From Merluccius polli (Eukaryota > Chordata > Actinopteri > Gadiformes > Merlucciidae): 64,000 nt of DNA. Of the stretch, positions 1-14,145 are shown piece after piece. A model generated the notes under the pieces. It had not been told where the DNA came from. It did no database searches and saw only the letters and a list, made by a program, of their open reading frames with translations. Positions within the stretch are counted from its first letter, which is position 1, and each line of letters opens with the position of its first letter. Location of the stretch: the NCBI GenBank assembly GCA_030340625.1, contig JAOPHQ010002336.1, positions 1 through 64,000 on the forward strand, in the 5' to 3' direction. A program made the translations under genes and the position numbers.

Positions 1-28
1 GGGGGGGGGGGGGGGGGGGGGGGGGGGG
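1..28. repeat. Poly-G run at window edge
   Basis: The window opens with 28 consecutive G. Similar G or C runs occur at 1184-1208 and 7188-7212, so this may be a real homopolymer, but at the edge it could also mark a sequencing or assembly problem. The stretch 29-811 holds a short CTCA repeat near 202-230 and no gene I can support. Confidence 0.8.
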
Positions 29-811
29 TGTTAAGTGTTGGTGTTGTGGCTGCAGAGGAACTGGCCAGTAAAGCTGTTAAGTAGCCCATGGAGTCACCCT
101 GGAGACCAGAGAGACGCCTCTCTGACGGCTATTACTGACTACTTTAACAGGCTGTAAAACATTTGGCTACCTTTTCGTCTTCAGCCCTGCATCTCTCTCT
201 CTCACTCACTCACTCACTCACTCACTCACTCAGTCTGTGTATGTGTTTATGTAGCTGTGCATTTGTGTGTATGTTTGTGTGAGTGCAAGGAATTTTAAAT
301 TGTCTGCCAGCAATTGTAGACCAAAGCGATAGCTGTAGCTATTAGCAGCTATTCGCTCGGGGATCCAATCCTCATAATGTTTTTAACTTGAAGTAAAATG
401 TGTTACGTTTTTCCCAATCGTTTAAACATGTTTACTGAAACTATCGCTCAATTTCTCAAATCTCTAAACACAAAACTGAAAAGAGTTGACCACCATGTTG
501 TTAAAACTCTCTGGCAAAATGAAACATTGGACTCAAAACCATGTTCTCTTGTCTCAAAACTGATTCTTTCCACCAAAACGATACACAGAGCTATCATATG
601 AACAGCTCTTACAGAGCATCGATTGAACACTGGTGTGATACATTTGAAATACGGCCATCAAAATACTGTTTATATACTGTATGTTTTGGCTGCATGCCAT
701 GTTACAAATTCAAATGTATAAAGTTGTCTAGAAATTGTTTCCTTTTTCTCCTTTTTTAAAGTTTACAGTATAAACACGGTTGCCATACTGTAATACAATA
801 CTGTGAATATG

Positions 812-1355
812 TCAAATAAATATTCCACAAAAAATACAAATATAAAATGCGGTGAAACAGATCAACCGATGTATCAGTCCGCATCCCACCTCCGGTCCAC
901 CCCTGGTGTGCGTCTGCGTGGATGTTGTCACACGCCTCCTCCATATTGCCTGGAGGAAGGCCACATGCTCATGGGGGTTGCGGTCACATACCTTCCACCG
1001 CCATGCTGAAAATAATTCTTCCATCAGATTTAGGAATGGGGAATATGGTGAGAGGTAGAGAACTGAAAAATGTGGGTTGTTGGAACCAGTTGTGGACCAG
1101 AGCAACGCCCGGTGGAAACTTGCATTATCCCAAATGACAACAGTTAGGCTGCTCTGGTCCCTCTTCCTGTGGTGGTGGTGGCAGGGGGGGGGGGGGGGGG
1201 GGGGGGGGATTTTGTTGAGCGCATAAAGGAAGGGCAGCAGACGGGCAGTGTTGTAGGGACCAAGTTGGGCATGGTGATGGATGACCCCACGGTGACCGAT
1301 AATAATAATAATAATTAATTGCATTTATATCGCACTTTTCAAGATACTCAAAGCG

Positions 1356-1408
<53 letters not shown>

Positions 1409-1990
1409 AACACCTCATCCACTAATGTGACCAATGGCTGTGCACATGGTCACATTTCCCTCATGCAGGCCAGAAACGTTGACGATTGCACAGTTGCCAA
1501 TGCTGCTCCTCCCTCGCCGCCCGGTCCTGGTCAGGTTGAACCCTGCCTCGTCAATGATTATGTATTCATGTTCAAGCACTCTGAAAAAGAGAAAATGACC
1601 ATATCAGACAATAGGTCTACATACAGGAACACTGAGGTGCATAGTGACCAGTTATAGGCTTGCAGGACCAGCTATAGGTCTACAGACAGGAACACTGAGG
1701 TGCATGTCTATACAGAGTACTGAAAGGATGTGGTCAGCTACTGTAACGTGCTGAACTCACCTGCACATAGCTATACTGTCAGCGTTGCACTCAAATGGTA
1801 CACTGTTTAGCTGTTTCATTCGAAGCTGGTGTTTCTTTAGGACACGATCTATTGTGGACAGGCTGACCGGGTCAGTTGTCTTTTCCTCAGTCTAATGGCA
1901 TTACAGTATTAGCTGACACCATGTTGATTATGGTGGCCTCTTGCTCATCTGTCAATTTCCAGCCTCTGCCACCTCTTGCTGGTCATCTTT
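812..1990 (-). pseudogene. Broken IS630/Tc1-mariner-type transposase
   Basis: Read on the minus strand, this stretch holds pieces of a DDE transposase in several frames. The N-terminal part (about 1990-1770) contains an HTH-like region with IDRVLKKHQLRMKQ. The middle (about 1600-1440) reads DEAGFNLTRTGRRGRSS, the segment around the second catalytic Asp region of these enzymes. The C-terminal part (about 1290-860) reads GPYNTARLLPFLYAL, then WDNASFHRA with the catalytic Asp, then LSPYSPFLNLMEELFSAW with the final Glu. The frame is broken by a 25-G run (1184-1208), by a block at about 1300-1400 containing a SINE/LINE-tail-like piece and a GT repeat, and by other shifts. It is a dead copy of a fish transposon; I could not find its terminal repeats. 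The family call is from motif memory. Confidence 0.75.
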
Positions 1991-2098
1991 TTATTCTGTG
2001 AAAAGTATATACAGTATAGGGTACACATGTCATGAATGACATTACAATATACATTTTTCTAGAAACCATAAAGTTACATTACTGTAATTACTGTAGAC

Positions 2099-2558
2099 AA
2101 GTGGTTCCCAACCTTTGACTTTAGGTGTACCACTAAATCGTCATCAAGACCTTTCGCGGACCACCTCATATGCAAATGGAAAAAATTGATATACACAGGC
2201 AGTGGCTGATCAAAGAGTGCCAGCGCCCCCTTTATACACGGTAATTACTGCAAGAAGGCCATGGCCAGTGGGAAACAGTGGAAAGAAAAGTCAGCAATGC
2301 TGCTTATGCTCCCAGTGTGTTTATTTAGCAAACACAAATGGACACAAAACATCAATGGGAAAACATTACAATGCAAAACATATGATGGAATGCACAAAGC
2401 GAAACTATTTTTGAAATTATAACAAGCCATATATTATAATATATTTATTTTCAGTTATCTATATTATTTTTTCTATTACTGTAAATTTGTCAATTTCAAG
2501 AATAAAATCCCATGTACCTCCTGCAGTACCCTTGTGTACCACAGGTTGGAAAACACTG
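2099..2558. mobile_element. hAT-like MITE with 8-bp target duplication
   Basis: The left end reads AAGTGGTTCCCAACCT. The right end, read inverted, is CAGTGTTTTCCAACCT, so the two form imperfect terminal inverted repeats of the Charlie/hAT kind. The element is flanked by CTGTAGAC (2091-2098) and CTGTAGAG (2559-2566), an 8-bp target-site duplication with one mismatch, as expected for hAT. At 460 bp with no transposase it is non-autonomous. Confidence 0.7.
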
Positions 2559-2910
2559 CTGTAGAGACTATGAAGACTACTGAAGTGGTTACTAAATGCC
2601 CGGGTAACTGACGCTACCGCAAAGCGGCTCGATTTCGCTGGACTTGCTGCCCAGCTTTAGTCATTGTTAGGCCATGATAGAGTACATGGTCAACTAAAGT
2701 TTCAGAATTGTGTGAGAATTGTTTAGCATAGTTCCATTTTTTTGTGTGTATACAATGAAGAAAAACTGTAGTGTGTGTGTGTGTGTGTCTTTCTGGAATG
2801 CATATTTATTTGCAGTGGCTATTCATGCACAGAAGGTTAAAAAGTGTGGTCATTTTATTGACTTCAACTGCTGCATGCACAGACGGACAGACAGGCAGAC
2901 AGACAGAGAG

Positions 2911-2911
<1 letters not shown>

Positions 2912-2998
<87 letters not shown>

Positions 2999-3376
2999 TC
3001 TGCAGTTTTAATGAGCTGACTGGGCAGAGTAAGTCCCAGTTGTAATCCTTGTGTTGTGTGTGCGTATTACAGGGAGTGTGTGTACGAGAGAATGAGTGTG
3101 TTTTTATGGGAGAGTGTATGTTTGCGTGAACGATCGACTAAGTGTGTGTATTATGTGAGAGAGAATACGTGTGTGTTTGTGAGTGGAGGGAGTTAAGGCA
3201 CAAGCCTGAACATGCTGTGTGTGTGTGTGTGTGTTTTATGTTATGTGTATTAACATGTGTGCATGTGTAGGGGGGTGTTAGTGAAGCTGCATACACACCA
3301 ACATGAAGCACAGTCGTTTTATGACTCAGTGCCAGTGCATGTGTTATTAGTCATCAGAGAGCGACTTCGTGTTGGT

Positions 3377-3469
<93 letters not shown>

Positions 3470-3622
3470 ATACGCGTGCGTTTGTGTGTGTGTGTCCACT
3501 AGCTGTTCAGGGCAGAATGGGGTCAGGGGTGAGGGGTTAAAGGTTATGGCCAGGGGCCCCCAGTGCAGACAGGTCTGACTAGCAGAGACAGAGTGATGGA
3601 TGGAGGGTGAGCAAAGTTACCC

Positions 3623-3703
<81 letters not shown>
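2912..3703. repeat. Cluster of CA/GT microsatellites
   Basis: Three long dinucleotide arrays lie close together: CA at about 2912-2997, GT at about 3379-3468 and CA at about 3625-3703. Degenerate GT-rich DNA lies between them. Reading frames across these arrays encode only alternating Cys-Val or His-Thr and are artefacts. From 3704 to about 4180 I see no gene, only AT-rich unique sequence. Confidence 0.95.
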
Positions 3704-3707
<4 letters not shown>

Positions 3708-4172
3708 CATGCCCTCCATCATATAAATCCTATGGGAGTGTGTTAGTCACAGTGTAATTTGTTTGAAAAGTCCAACGATCTATGCGTGTACATTTATCAT
3801 AAATAACAAAACAAATATTCCTTAGACAATGATTACCTTGTGGGCTGTGTTCTTAATGTCTAGTAATGTTAAAGTATTTCCATTTAAAACCACATTCATC
3901 CATAAGGTAATGTGTTAAAGCCAACTAAACGCATGTCATGTTTTAGAGATAGCCAGGAGCAGTTGCATCCATAAATGCAAATGTGTCTAACATATGCAAA
4001 ATGTCATGAACAAAACATTATTTGAAGCGCATTTAATTTCAAGAGGAGAGTTTATGAAATCTTAAATTTAAAGGTGTCTGTGATGGTGAAGATACATTAT
4101 TTAATTGTTGTTGGTGTTTACACATGCACACACACCTCTTTCCTCACCTCTTGGATTACACACCATCCCCTT

Positions 4173-4204
<32 letters not shown>

Positions 4205-4299
4205 CGGGAGGAGGATGGAGTGGGTGATAGATTGAGGAGGGGGGGGGGGAAGAGGAAGGAGGGGCCAGGGGGAGGAAGAGAGGGGGGACTTTTGGATAG

Positions 4300-4729
<430 letters not shown>

Positions 4730-4975
4730 TGAGTGTGTCTGCATGTTTGATTTACGTGCACATGCGTCTTTTAATGTTGTGTTTGTGTGTGTGTGTTTGT
4801 TTAAAATGTTGACAAATGTTAGAAGAGCAACATATTGGAAAATATGGAGAAAAAATAAATAAAAAGGAGAGAAAGAGAGTGTGTTTGCCCTTTTTGTTAC
4901 TGAACCTCCAGTGTGTCTAGATAAAAAAAGGTGGAGAGAGAAAGGAAGAGAGGAAAGAGATAAGAGGGAGCGAGA

Positions 4976-5375
4976 GAGAGAGAGAGAGAGAGAGACAGAA
5001 GAGAGCTAGGGGAGAGAGAGATAAAGAGAGAGACACTCAGTAGAAACAGACTCATCATCTCTCCCCTGACTGCTGGAGTCAGCACACACACACACTGACA
5101 CACACACACACTGACACACACACACACATTCACCAATACACTGGTGGTGCCAGCCATGTCAAGATCTGAGCTTTTACTCCTTTTTCATTCTTCTCTTCCT
5201 TTTTCTCCTCTATCTATTTTTTTCTTCAACTCCGTCTGTCTCTGTTTTTACTCAGTCCTTATTTGGGCATATCTCTTGACACTAAGTATGGAGAGTGTAT
5301 ACACACACATATATGTGTATGTGTATGTATGTATGTATGTATGTATGTATGTATGTATATGTATATATGTATATA

Positions 5376-5451
<76 letters not shown>

Positions 5452-5988
5452 AATACATATATGTGTGTGCATATTCTGTGTATAGCATAAACTGTATGAA
5501 TTTGGTGTGTGTGCGTGCACGCATGCATGTTGTGCATGTAGTAGTGTTATTGTAATGTGAACCAAAAAACAAACTTGAAAAGATTGAGTAATAGTTTAGA
5601 AGTGTACTAATACATTTATCCCACAGTATTAAGGGAACAGCTATGAATTATTCATGAGTGTATTACAAATGTTTGTTTGTCCTGCTTATGGTGTGTATGT
5701 GTGTGTGTGTGCGTGTGCGTGGGTTTATTCCTGTGTGTGTGTGTGTTTATTCCTGTGAGTGTGTATTTGTTTATTTGTGTGTGTGTGTGTGTGTGTGCGT
5801 GCGTGTGTGTGTGTGTGTGTGTTGCGGTGGTAATAGGGTCATTGCGGCAGCAGACTGGGGGCTGCTGGCTAATTCCAGCTGTAATTATCATCACAGGGTC
5901 GGGGAGAGGGTACCGGGTGAACACAGAGGTTACGCTATCCATGTTTGCTATTTATATGGTCAATACATTTGTTTGTGTGTGTGCGTGC

Positions 5989-6019
<31 letters not shown>

Positions 6020-6020
6020 A
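4976..6020. repeat. Mixed microsatellite block
   Basis: This holds GA repeats (about 4970-5035), CA repeats (about 5083-5127), tetranucleotide ATGT/GTAT repeats (about 5310-5360), an AT array (about 5384-5444) and GT arrays (5697-5822 and 5975-6019). No gene is visible between 4736 and 6707. Confidence 0.9.
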
Positions 6021-6707
6021 ACAAGAGAACATACAAAACAGTTGTAATAATCTGTCACCTCCAGATCAGATGTATGGCATACTGTACTTTCCTTCTGGTC
6101 TTTAAACATATACATAAACAAACAAACATCAAACAAAAGTGATTTGTATGAATAGAGATTAGTATGCCCTAGGCCATTTTTTTAATAAGGATGTGTTTCT
6201 TTTATATTATCTTTTGCATATGTATGTGCAAGAGGAATATATTCCTATTTCATACCAACTGATATTACATAGGTCCTAGTGCTGGCTAGCTGGCTGTCTG
6301 GTGGAAATGGATAGAGCCGCTCATGTGTGTGATTTGTATACGTTTGCTATTAGGGTCACAGATTCTGTCAGAGCTAGAATATACTGGATGCTATGGATTT
6401 ACTTCGATGTCTGCATGCACACATGCAAACACACGCTCATACACGCATGCACACGCGCGTGCAGGCACACGCTCATGCACGGTTTCTACTTGAGGGATTT
6501 ACTTTAACCTCATTGTGTCAGCGATGTGATGTTTTGCTGACTAACAGAACATATTAGCTCAGTGTAAGCTATTTAGAATCAATGTAGTAGCCTGCATCAT
6601 TTAAGTCATTGACTGACGCATATAAGGTGTATGGTTCTCAACAATTTGAACAAAATTTGAAGATAAGAAGTGCGAAGACAACCTCTCTCTCTGATCTTCT
6701 CTCTCAG

Positions 6708-9211
6708 GTATGAACCATGCGTCCAAATCACCTTCATTAGGAATGATCTCCACGGCAACGCGCACCACTGCCACTGTCAGTCCACTCAGTCCATTAACCA
6801 ATGGGAACACGGTTGCCCAGTCTGCTAACTCTGGATTCGCTGCTGCCCTCCGTAAACTGGCCAAACAGGCTGAGGACCCCAGAGGTGAGTGTGGAGAGAA
6901 CATCATGACCACTGACTCACTTCATATTTCACAAGTACACCAAACGTGCATACAAGTACATGAAACATGCAGCATAGTGCAGACTTCTGTGCACTCTTGC
7001 CTTTCATCATCCAACCACAATTTTTGTCATTTCCCTTTTCTGTTTTCCCAGTACCATATCAAATGCATTATTATTATTGTTGTTATTATTATTATTATTA
7101 TTATTACATTGCTATTTGTTTACCTCTTAAAGATGCAGGATTTAGTGACATCTAGCAGTGAGGTTACAGATTTCAACCAACTGAATACCCCCCCCCCCCC
7201 CCCCCCCCCCCTTTCCAACAAGTAGTACCTACTGGCCTGTAAACAGTAGGTACTTCCAAAGTAGCCAAATGTCAAGGTTGATAGATTTCTAAATTGTATT
7301 TAGTGTTTTAGTCAGTAAAACTATAGGTCAAAAATTAAAAACACGTCCTCTCTAGAGCCGTTTGTCGGTTCTGGGCTACTGTAGAAACATGGCGGTGCAA
7401 CGGCAGGCTCCATGGAAGAGGACCCGCCCCCTATGTAGATATAAAGGGCTCATCAAAGGGATCATTTCATCATTTTGGTCGGTGCAGACCCCAGCAGAGT
7501 CCGCTCTGTGTATGGTATGACTACACTATCATTTGGCCTTAAGGTGCTGGAGGTAAGATGAATGCCAGCAGAATGCCATTTCTAACAAATTACAGATAAT
7601 AGCTCTTAAACTTACCTACAGCACCTTTAATACGGCTGCATGCTTTAAGTTCAGCAGTTATGACCTTTGGCTTCCAATCTGGGGGTTCAGATCCTGCTAA
7701 CGGCAGGTAATAAGTGCTGATCCAGATAGGCTTCTAGCTTAACAGTTGTGTTATAACACATCCAATCCTTGGGTTGCCAGTTCAAATCCCACATTAGGGC
7801 CATTTCATTTAATTTCATGTTTATTTGATAGGGACAGATACAGTATATACATGGAGAATTGAGAGTCCAATGCAATGTATCACAGCATTTATAGCTACTG
7901 CTAATGGACTATTACACAAGTTACACGTGGCTAGCCAAGTTAGCGTACAATACACTTATTAGAGCACTCTGGGGCTGAACAAGTGTTATGTTGTTGGAGG
8001 TCCTGTATAACTGCATGTAGTTGTATGAAAGGTTTAAAAAAAAAAAAAAACACTGTCCCAAATTGGGACAGTGAAGCTATTAAATTCTGGCCAGTATTTT
8101 GAATTTAAATGATTGCTTAAGCGTTTAGTCCTTTATCAAATAACTTACAACTTGCTGTAGAAGTCATTATGATATGTGTTCTTTTTTCTTGGCTGCTTGT
8201 GAAACAAGGCTAGCAAACTTTGTGCTCTGGTGAATTTGTAATTGCATTTGCCATTATTTAAGACATTTTATGGACTACATGAAGAGGAATGACAATAAAT
8301 AAATACATACATGTTAGTGGTGATATGGTGTTATGGTAGCTAGTTGATAAGTGTTATTTACTTCAGCTTTACTGAAGTCAATAAAGGAGTGTTAGTTCAG
8401 GACCCAGAAGGAATTATTTTTAATACACGTTAGCCGGTCATTTTAAGGGTGATTTGTGAAGCTAATTGGTTGTTCAACATACAGGCCTTCGGCTAATAAG
8501 TACACTTCAATAGGATACTTCAATATTTTTTAAAAGCAGCTCCAATATTTGACAACTGGCGAAAATGGCATGATCACCTTTGAATTCACCTGTGAATATT
8601 TTAAGTTTTATCTACTATATGTAGTGGCAATGTGAACTTTGTGTGCTTTCCTTCATCTGATTTGTGGAGACCCTCCTTTTGACCGGGACTGACGAGTCTT
8701 CGTTCAATGGCCCCGAACTGCATCTTAATAATTTTTCATTAGATTGCATTCTGCTGGGATGAATTCTGTACTGTTGGATCATGATGACATTCAACTGATT
8801 TATAGTTCCTTGCATTGCGTGCTTGTCAGTGTTTATGCTTTTGTGTTTGTGTAAATATATGCTACGGTGTATAATGCAATTCAAGTGTGTGCGTATGTGT
8901 GTGTGCATGTGCACGTGCGTGTGCTTTAGATCATTGATGTTTTAATGAAGGTGTTGGGTAAGAGCTGACCTACTGTGACCTCCTCTTTGTGCCTCTTCCT
9001 AGCTCTGTCTCCATTCATCTCCCATAATGAGAATCTAATTACAGCCAATTACAACTAGCTCTCTCTCTCTCGCGCGCGCTCTCGCTCTCTCGTTCTCTCG
9101 TTCTCTCTCGTTCTCTCTCTCTCGTTCTCTCGTTCTCTCGTTCTCTCTCTCTCTCTCTCTCTCTCGTTGTCGCTCTCGCTCTCTTGTTCTCTCTCTCTCT
9201 CTCTCTCTCGT

Positions 9212-9242
<31 letters not shown>

Positions 9243-12200
9243 CGCAATCTCACTCTCTCTTTCGCAATCTATCTCGCAATCTCGCAATCTCTCTCTCTCT
9301 CTCTCTCTCGCAATCTCTCCCTCTCCCTCGAAATTTCTCTCCCTCTTTCTCCTGCTGTCTGTCGCATATATTTTTGTCCTCTGTCCAGCTCGTTATTTTA
9401 TGTTTTGAACGTGTGTGTGTGTGAGAGAGAGAAAATGTGTATGTTTATAAATGTGTTTGTGCACTGATTAGCAAGGGTGGGAGTAATAGAATAATTACTG
9501 CAAGTAACAGTGCTGATAACACACACACACACGCACGCACCCACGCACGCACACACGCACACACACCATACACACCACTCACCCCCATATCACACCTCTT
9601 CATCCCATTATCTCTCTTGCAACTCCTTCTCTCTCATACCCAGATCTACCTTGTTTAGAAACCAGAGTGTTTGAGTGTGTCTTCTACCTCCTTATTACTA
9701 CCATATTCTATTTGACCAGTGTTGAATCTAAATAATTCAGTCATGTTATGTCATGTTCAGGTTGTGTGCTATCTGGTCTGGTGTTACCTGTCTGTCTCTC
9801 GTGTCTCTTCATCACCAACAAAGAATGAAGGACTTATTGCCTTGATAAACGCAGACATTACCGTAATCTGCATGTCTTTCATTCATTTTGCTTTCTCTCG
9901 CTCTCCTAATCTATCTCCCTCTCCCTCCTCTCTCTACCTCACCCAACCCCACCCCCCCCCACACACACAGGTTGTTCCCTCAGTGTTGAGTCCTCACCAG
10001 TCTCATCCCCAGCCACAAGCCACAGTTCACCGGGGACCACCCCCAAGCGAGGCTCCTCTGGGCCCCACCTCCCGGGCCTGAGCAGGGGCCAGGGTTGCCC
10101 CGGCACCCCCCCGGTAGTCCCCATTGCCCCCATCAAGTCAACCAACAGCCTCTGGAGGGCTGAGGCAGGCCAGGTAATGCTAATGCTAATATTGACATAC
10201 TAAAAACCAGTTTATCCTCTTGTGTAAAAGGTTGTGTGCAGAACCGGATTCATGTGGAGGTTCTCACCCTTTGTTCACGTATGTTTCCTCAAGGTGCTTT
10301 TCTTTTTCTGAAAATATGTAGGTAAAAAAAAAGCTCATTATCATATACATGTTTGTCTGTTGCCTTAAAAGATGTCTTTATGCTAATTGGATACTCTAAA
10401 TAGAAATGGAAAGTGATGTTTCTGTTTTTAGCCAGGGTAGGCTTTGTGTTCGTCTTGTCTTCTTTTGTCTGTCTGTGTGTCTGTCCGTGAGTCTGGAACA
10501 GGATTCTGAGGATTCTGGGGTGTGCAAGAACCGTGTTTTCACACGGGTCACAAATCAAATGTACTACCAAAAATAAGTTAGTGTTACCCTCTTTGCACCT
10601 GTAGTCTGAGAGAGAACATTTGTAATATATCAGTACGCCTTGTATTGACACTCTACAAACTGCATCATTTATTTCAGTTTGCTTGTATTGTTTGCTTTGT
10701 GTTAATGTGCATGTCACTGTTGGATATCCTTCTTTGCACAACCAATCAGTTTTTGTTGGCACAGATCGCATCACTCAAGGATATGCTAACATTTTAAAGT
10801 TTTCGCACGCAACCTTTACATAAAAGCCCTTCTGTGTTTGGCTACAGAAAGATGAATTCAGTTGTATCTTCGCAGAAGAATGTTTGACCCTTGACGATGG
10901 ACTGGGATCCCATCAAGGGTGAATCGCAACCAAATTTCTTCTGTAGTTATTCCCACAGTGCACTAGAAGTAGTTATGGTCAGGTGTCAGTGAACCCAAAA
11001 TTGTGTGTTTAAAAAAGATAACGTGTTAGTATGTCTTCTATTATCTTACACATATAAATAGCAACCTATGCTTTTTTGACACAGTTACTAAAATACTAAA
11101 ATACTGTTACTGTTACTCAAATTACAAAGATAATAGCATAATGCAGAAAAAAACCCAGGTGTTAAGTCCTATGTTTCTGCCAATCTCGGCCAACCTGTTT
11201 TTGGAATGGTGTACTCTGCTCCGAACGGCAAGGTCCTGTTTCTTTTGGTCATGTGGACGCAGAGAGGGAACACTAATGCTAGCGCCTCGGTGTGTGTGGG
11301 TCTGTGGTGCCCTGTCTGGGGAGCAGTTGATGTTGATCCGGCGAATGTTGATGTCCAAGAGGGTTAAGCTTCTCGGACACTTAAAGTATAACGCCGCGGT
11401 GTGTGGTGCATTTCATATACAACATTGGCCATTATGACGCTCATACTCAACATTACAGTACATTTCTCTGTTCGAATTTGAGCTGAAACAGGGGGTTCAC
11501 TTTAAGGACGGTTAAGTTTAGGTATAGAGTGTGAAATTGTTAACTTGGTTCACTCAAATGTAGATATATACTAGATTAGAGATGTTATAAATTACATTAG
11601 TGTTTGGTGTGGTTAAATGTAGGGATTATATTATACGGTGTAGCAGTGTTCCTCTGCCACACGTCACCGAAGTGGCTTTTGCTGGGGCCCTCTGACACAG
11701 GTTAAGGTTGCATTTAAATCCATTTTTGGAGATGCCGATGTTATTTGCCGAGCAGATGTAACATACTGCCATGACAGTGGCTCTCTCCTGAGTGTGTGTG
11801 TTGATAGCTGGTTTATCTTGGGTGCCATGATTGCTCTGCACCACAGGTGTGCAGCCCCACCCAGACCCAGAGTACAATCAGTCTGACTCAGGTCAGGTGA
11901 GGCTGTAAACCAGCTGTCAACCACACACACTCCGCATATGGCTATATGGATGGATGGATGCATTGGTAGATAGATACTAGATTAGAAATGTTATAAATGA
12001 GGTTAGTGTTTGGCGTGGTTAAATGTAGGTATTATATTACATGGCTATATGGATGGATGCATTGGCATATGGATGGATGGTAGGGGATGGGTGAATGGAT
12101 GTCATACTTGCTATCTTAAAAGAAGGGATGTTTTGTGATGTTCATGTTTTGTTGAGTTAGGTCAAAGCACCATTCCTCTTTTCTTCTATTGTCTCCTGTT

Positions 12201-12379
12201 CTATTTCTATCATTCTGTCTTTCATCTCTACAACAATCTGTCTCTCCTATCTGTCTTAATGCCCATTGTCTCTTCTTCTTGTGTTATATCTTTCTCCACC
12301 GCTGCATCTATTGAATAAATTGTTTCAGTTCTCTTCAGTATGTAACTACAGGCATTCATCTATATGTTGTCTCTATCTT

Positions 12380-12432
<53 letters not shown>

Positions 12433-12743
12433 AGATCTCTCACTCTCTCCATCATCATTCTCTCCATCTTTGCTCCCCCCCCCCCTCTGTCTTTCTAGCC
12501 TGCTATCTGTTGTAAATTACTTCCACACTCTCTCTCCATCCACTCTCTCTCTTTCTCTCCATCCACCATTGTGACTTTCTTCCTCTCTCGCCCATGTCTT
12601 TTACGGCACCATACAAGGGTTTTCTACTGGGGGGGGGGGGGAGCGATGGAGACCGGCTCCGTGTGTGTGTTGGGCATGTGTGTGTGTGTGTTTGTGTGTG
12701 TACTTGACCCCTAACCACAAAAGGTCTAAGGATGTGAACAGGG

Positions 12744-12795
<52 letters not shown>

Positions 12796-14047
12796 TGTGT
12801 GAGTGTTAAGAGTGAATTTAGGCTCCAGACAATGGGGGGGTTAGCCCCCTCAATACTGGCTTCCCCCTGGATCAGAGCTTCCTTTCTCCATCCTCACAAA
12901 GACGAGTCTGTGGCTCTGGCTGCACAGGACCCATTCAGACATTCACAGCAATACAGCAGGGGGTGGCTGGAGGGCTGGTCAGGAAAACAAAGAAAAAGGA
13001 TGTTGAGAAGAGAGAGAAGAGAAAAAAAGAGAGGAAAAGCTATAGTACATGCAAGCTGGAGTGAGGAAGGGAGGAAGAGAGAGAGGGGTGGATCTGCATT
13101 GCTGGACATTTCAACCTCCCTGCAGGTCTTTGCATGTCGTAATAGGAATGAGCATAATGGAGTACAGGTCAATATGTCTTAATTGGAACAGAAGTGTGTG
13201 TGCACATGTATGGCTGCATCTTTGATGGTTATTGGCTATCTGTCTGGGTCAGAGTAAGCGATGGCTGCCGTCCAAAGCCACCGTGCTCTCTCCCTCTCTT
13301 AGAGCCCCATTGGCTCATTTTTTCCAAAGAGGTCCCTCTTTGAAACACTTTGTTTATGCTACTGAGCGAGAGAGGGTTGATAATTGGCAAGCTAGGGTTG
13401 GAACTGATTTCCATAAGAGAGAGATATTCAAAGCTATTCAAATGTATGCAATGTGTAGGGATCCTTACTATACGCACAAGTGTGCTTGAAAACCAAACGA
13501 GCAGAACTAGTCTAGCTGGGCAAATGCATGTCTTTCTGGGCCTGACCTCTGACCTTTGTAATTATTGGTCACTGTCGCACGGGGGCATCGTTGTTCTTCC
13601 AAAGCCACTCTGGTCCCCTACTTTGTCATGAGAGATGAAATCTCCACTAAATACAGCTTTTAGACTCAGATGCCAAGAGACATTCTCATGCAGAATCCCA
13701 TATGGCTTGTACATGTTTATGCACGTTTAGTGATGCGAGGGGTTGTTTGTAATGAGTATTTACAGGTGTTCATGTGCATATTTTGGATGTCACTGTGTGG
13801 CTAAATGCTTTGAGGAAAGAAGGGAGAAAGAGTTAGGAATAAAAATGTTTGTCTCATTGCCTGTCTGTTTCTCCTGTGTGTGTGTGTTTGTGTGTGTGTG
13901 TGTTAGTCGGAGTTGTTGTGTGCTGGGAGTAGCCAGGTCCAGCAGGACAAGAGGAGCTCCCCCCTTGCGTCTCCTCACCCTCTGCTTCACCCCTTCGGCC
14001 TCACCCCAAGCACTGTCATCCAGGATCCTAGAATGCAGAGCCATAGG

Positions 14048-14145
<98 letters not shown>

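Noticed and set aside
2719..3578. Frames of alternating Cys-Val or His-Thr
   Set aside because: Translations of CA/GT arrays; the same applies at 5144-6105, 13743-14208, 55042-55420 and other microsatellites.
8038..8073. Perfect hairpin next to an A run, resembling a bacterial terminator on the minus strand
   Set aside because: The DNA is vertebrate; the hairpin is inside a gse1 intron and has no such role.
10289..10774. Open frame of 161 codons, minus strand
   Set aside because: Within a gse1 intron, no recognisable domain and no splice partners.
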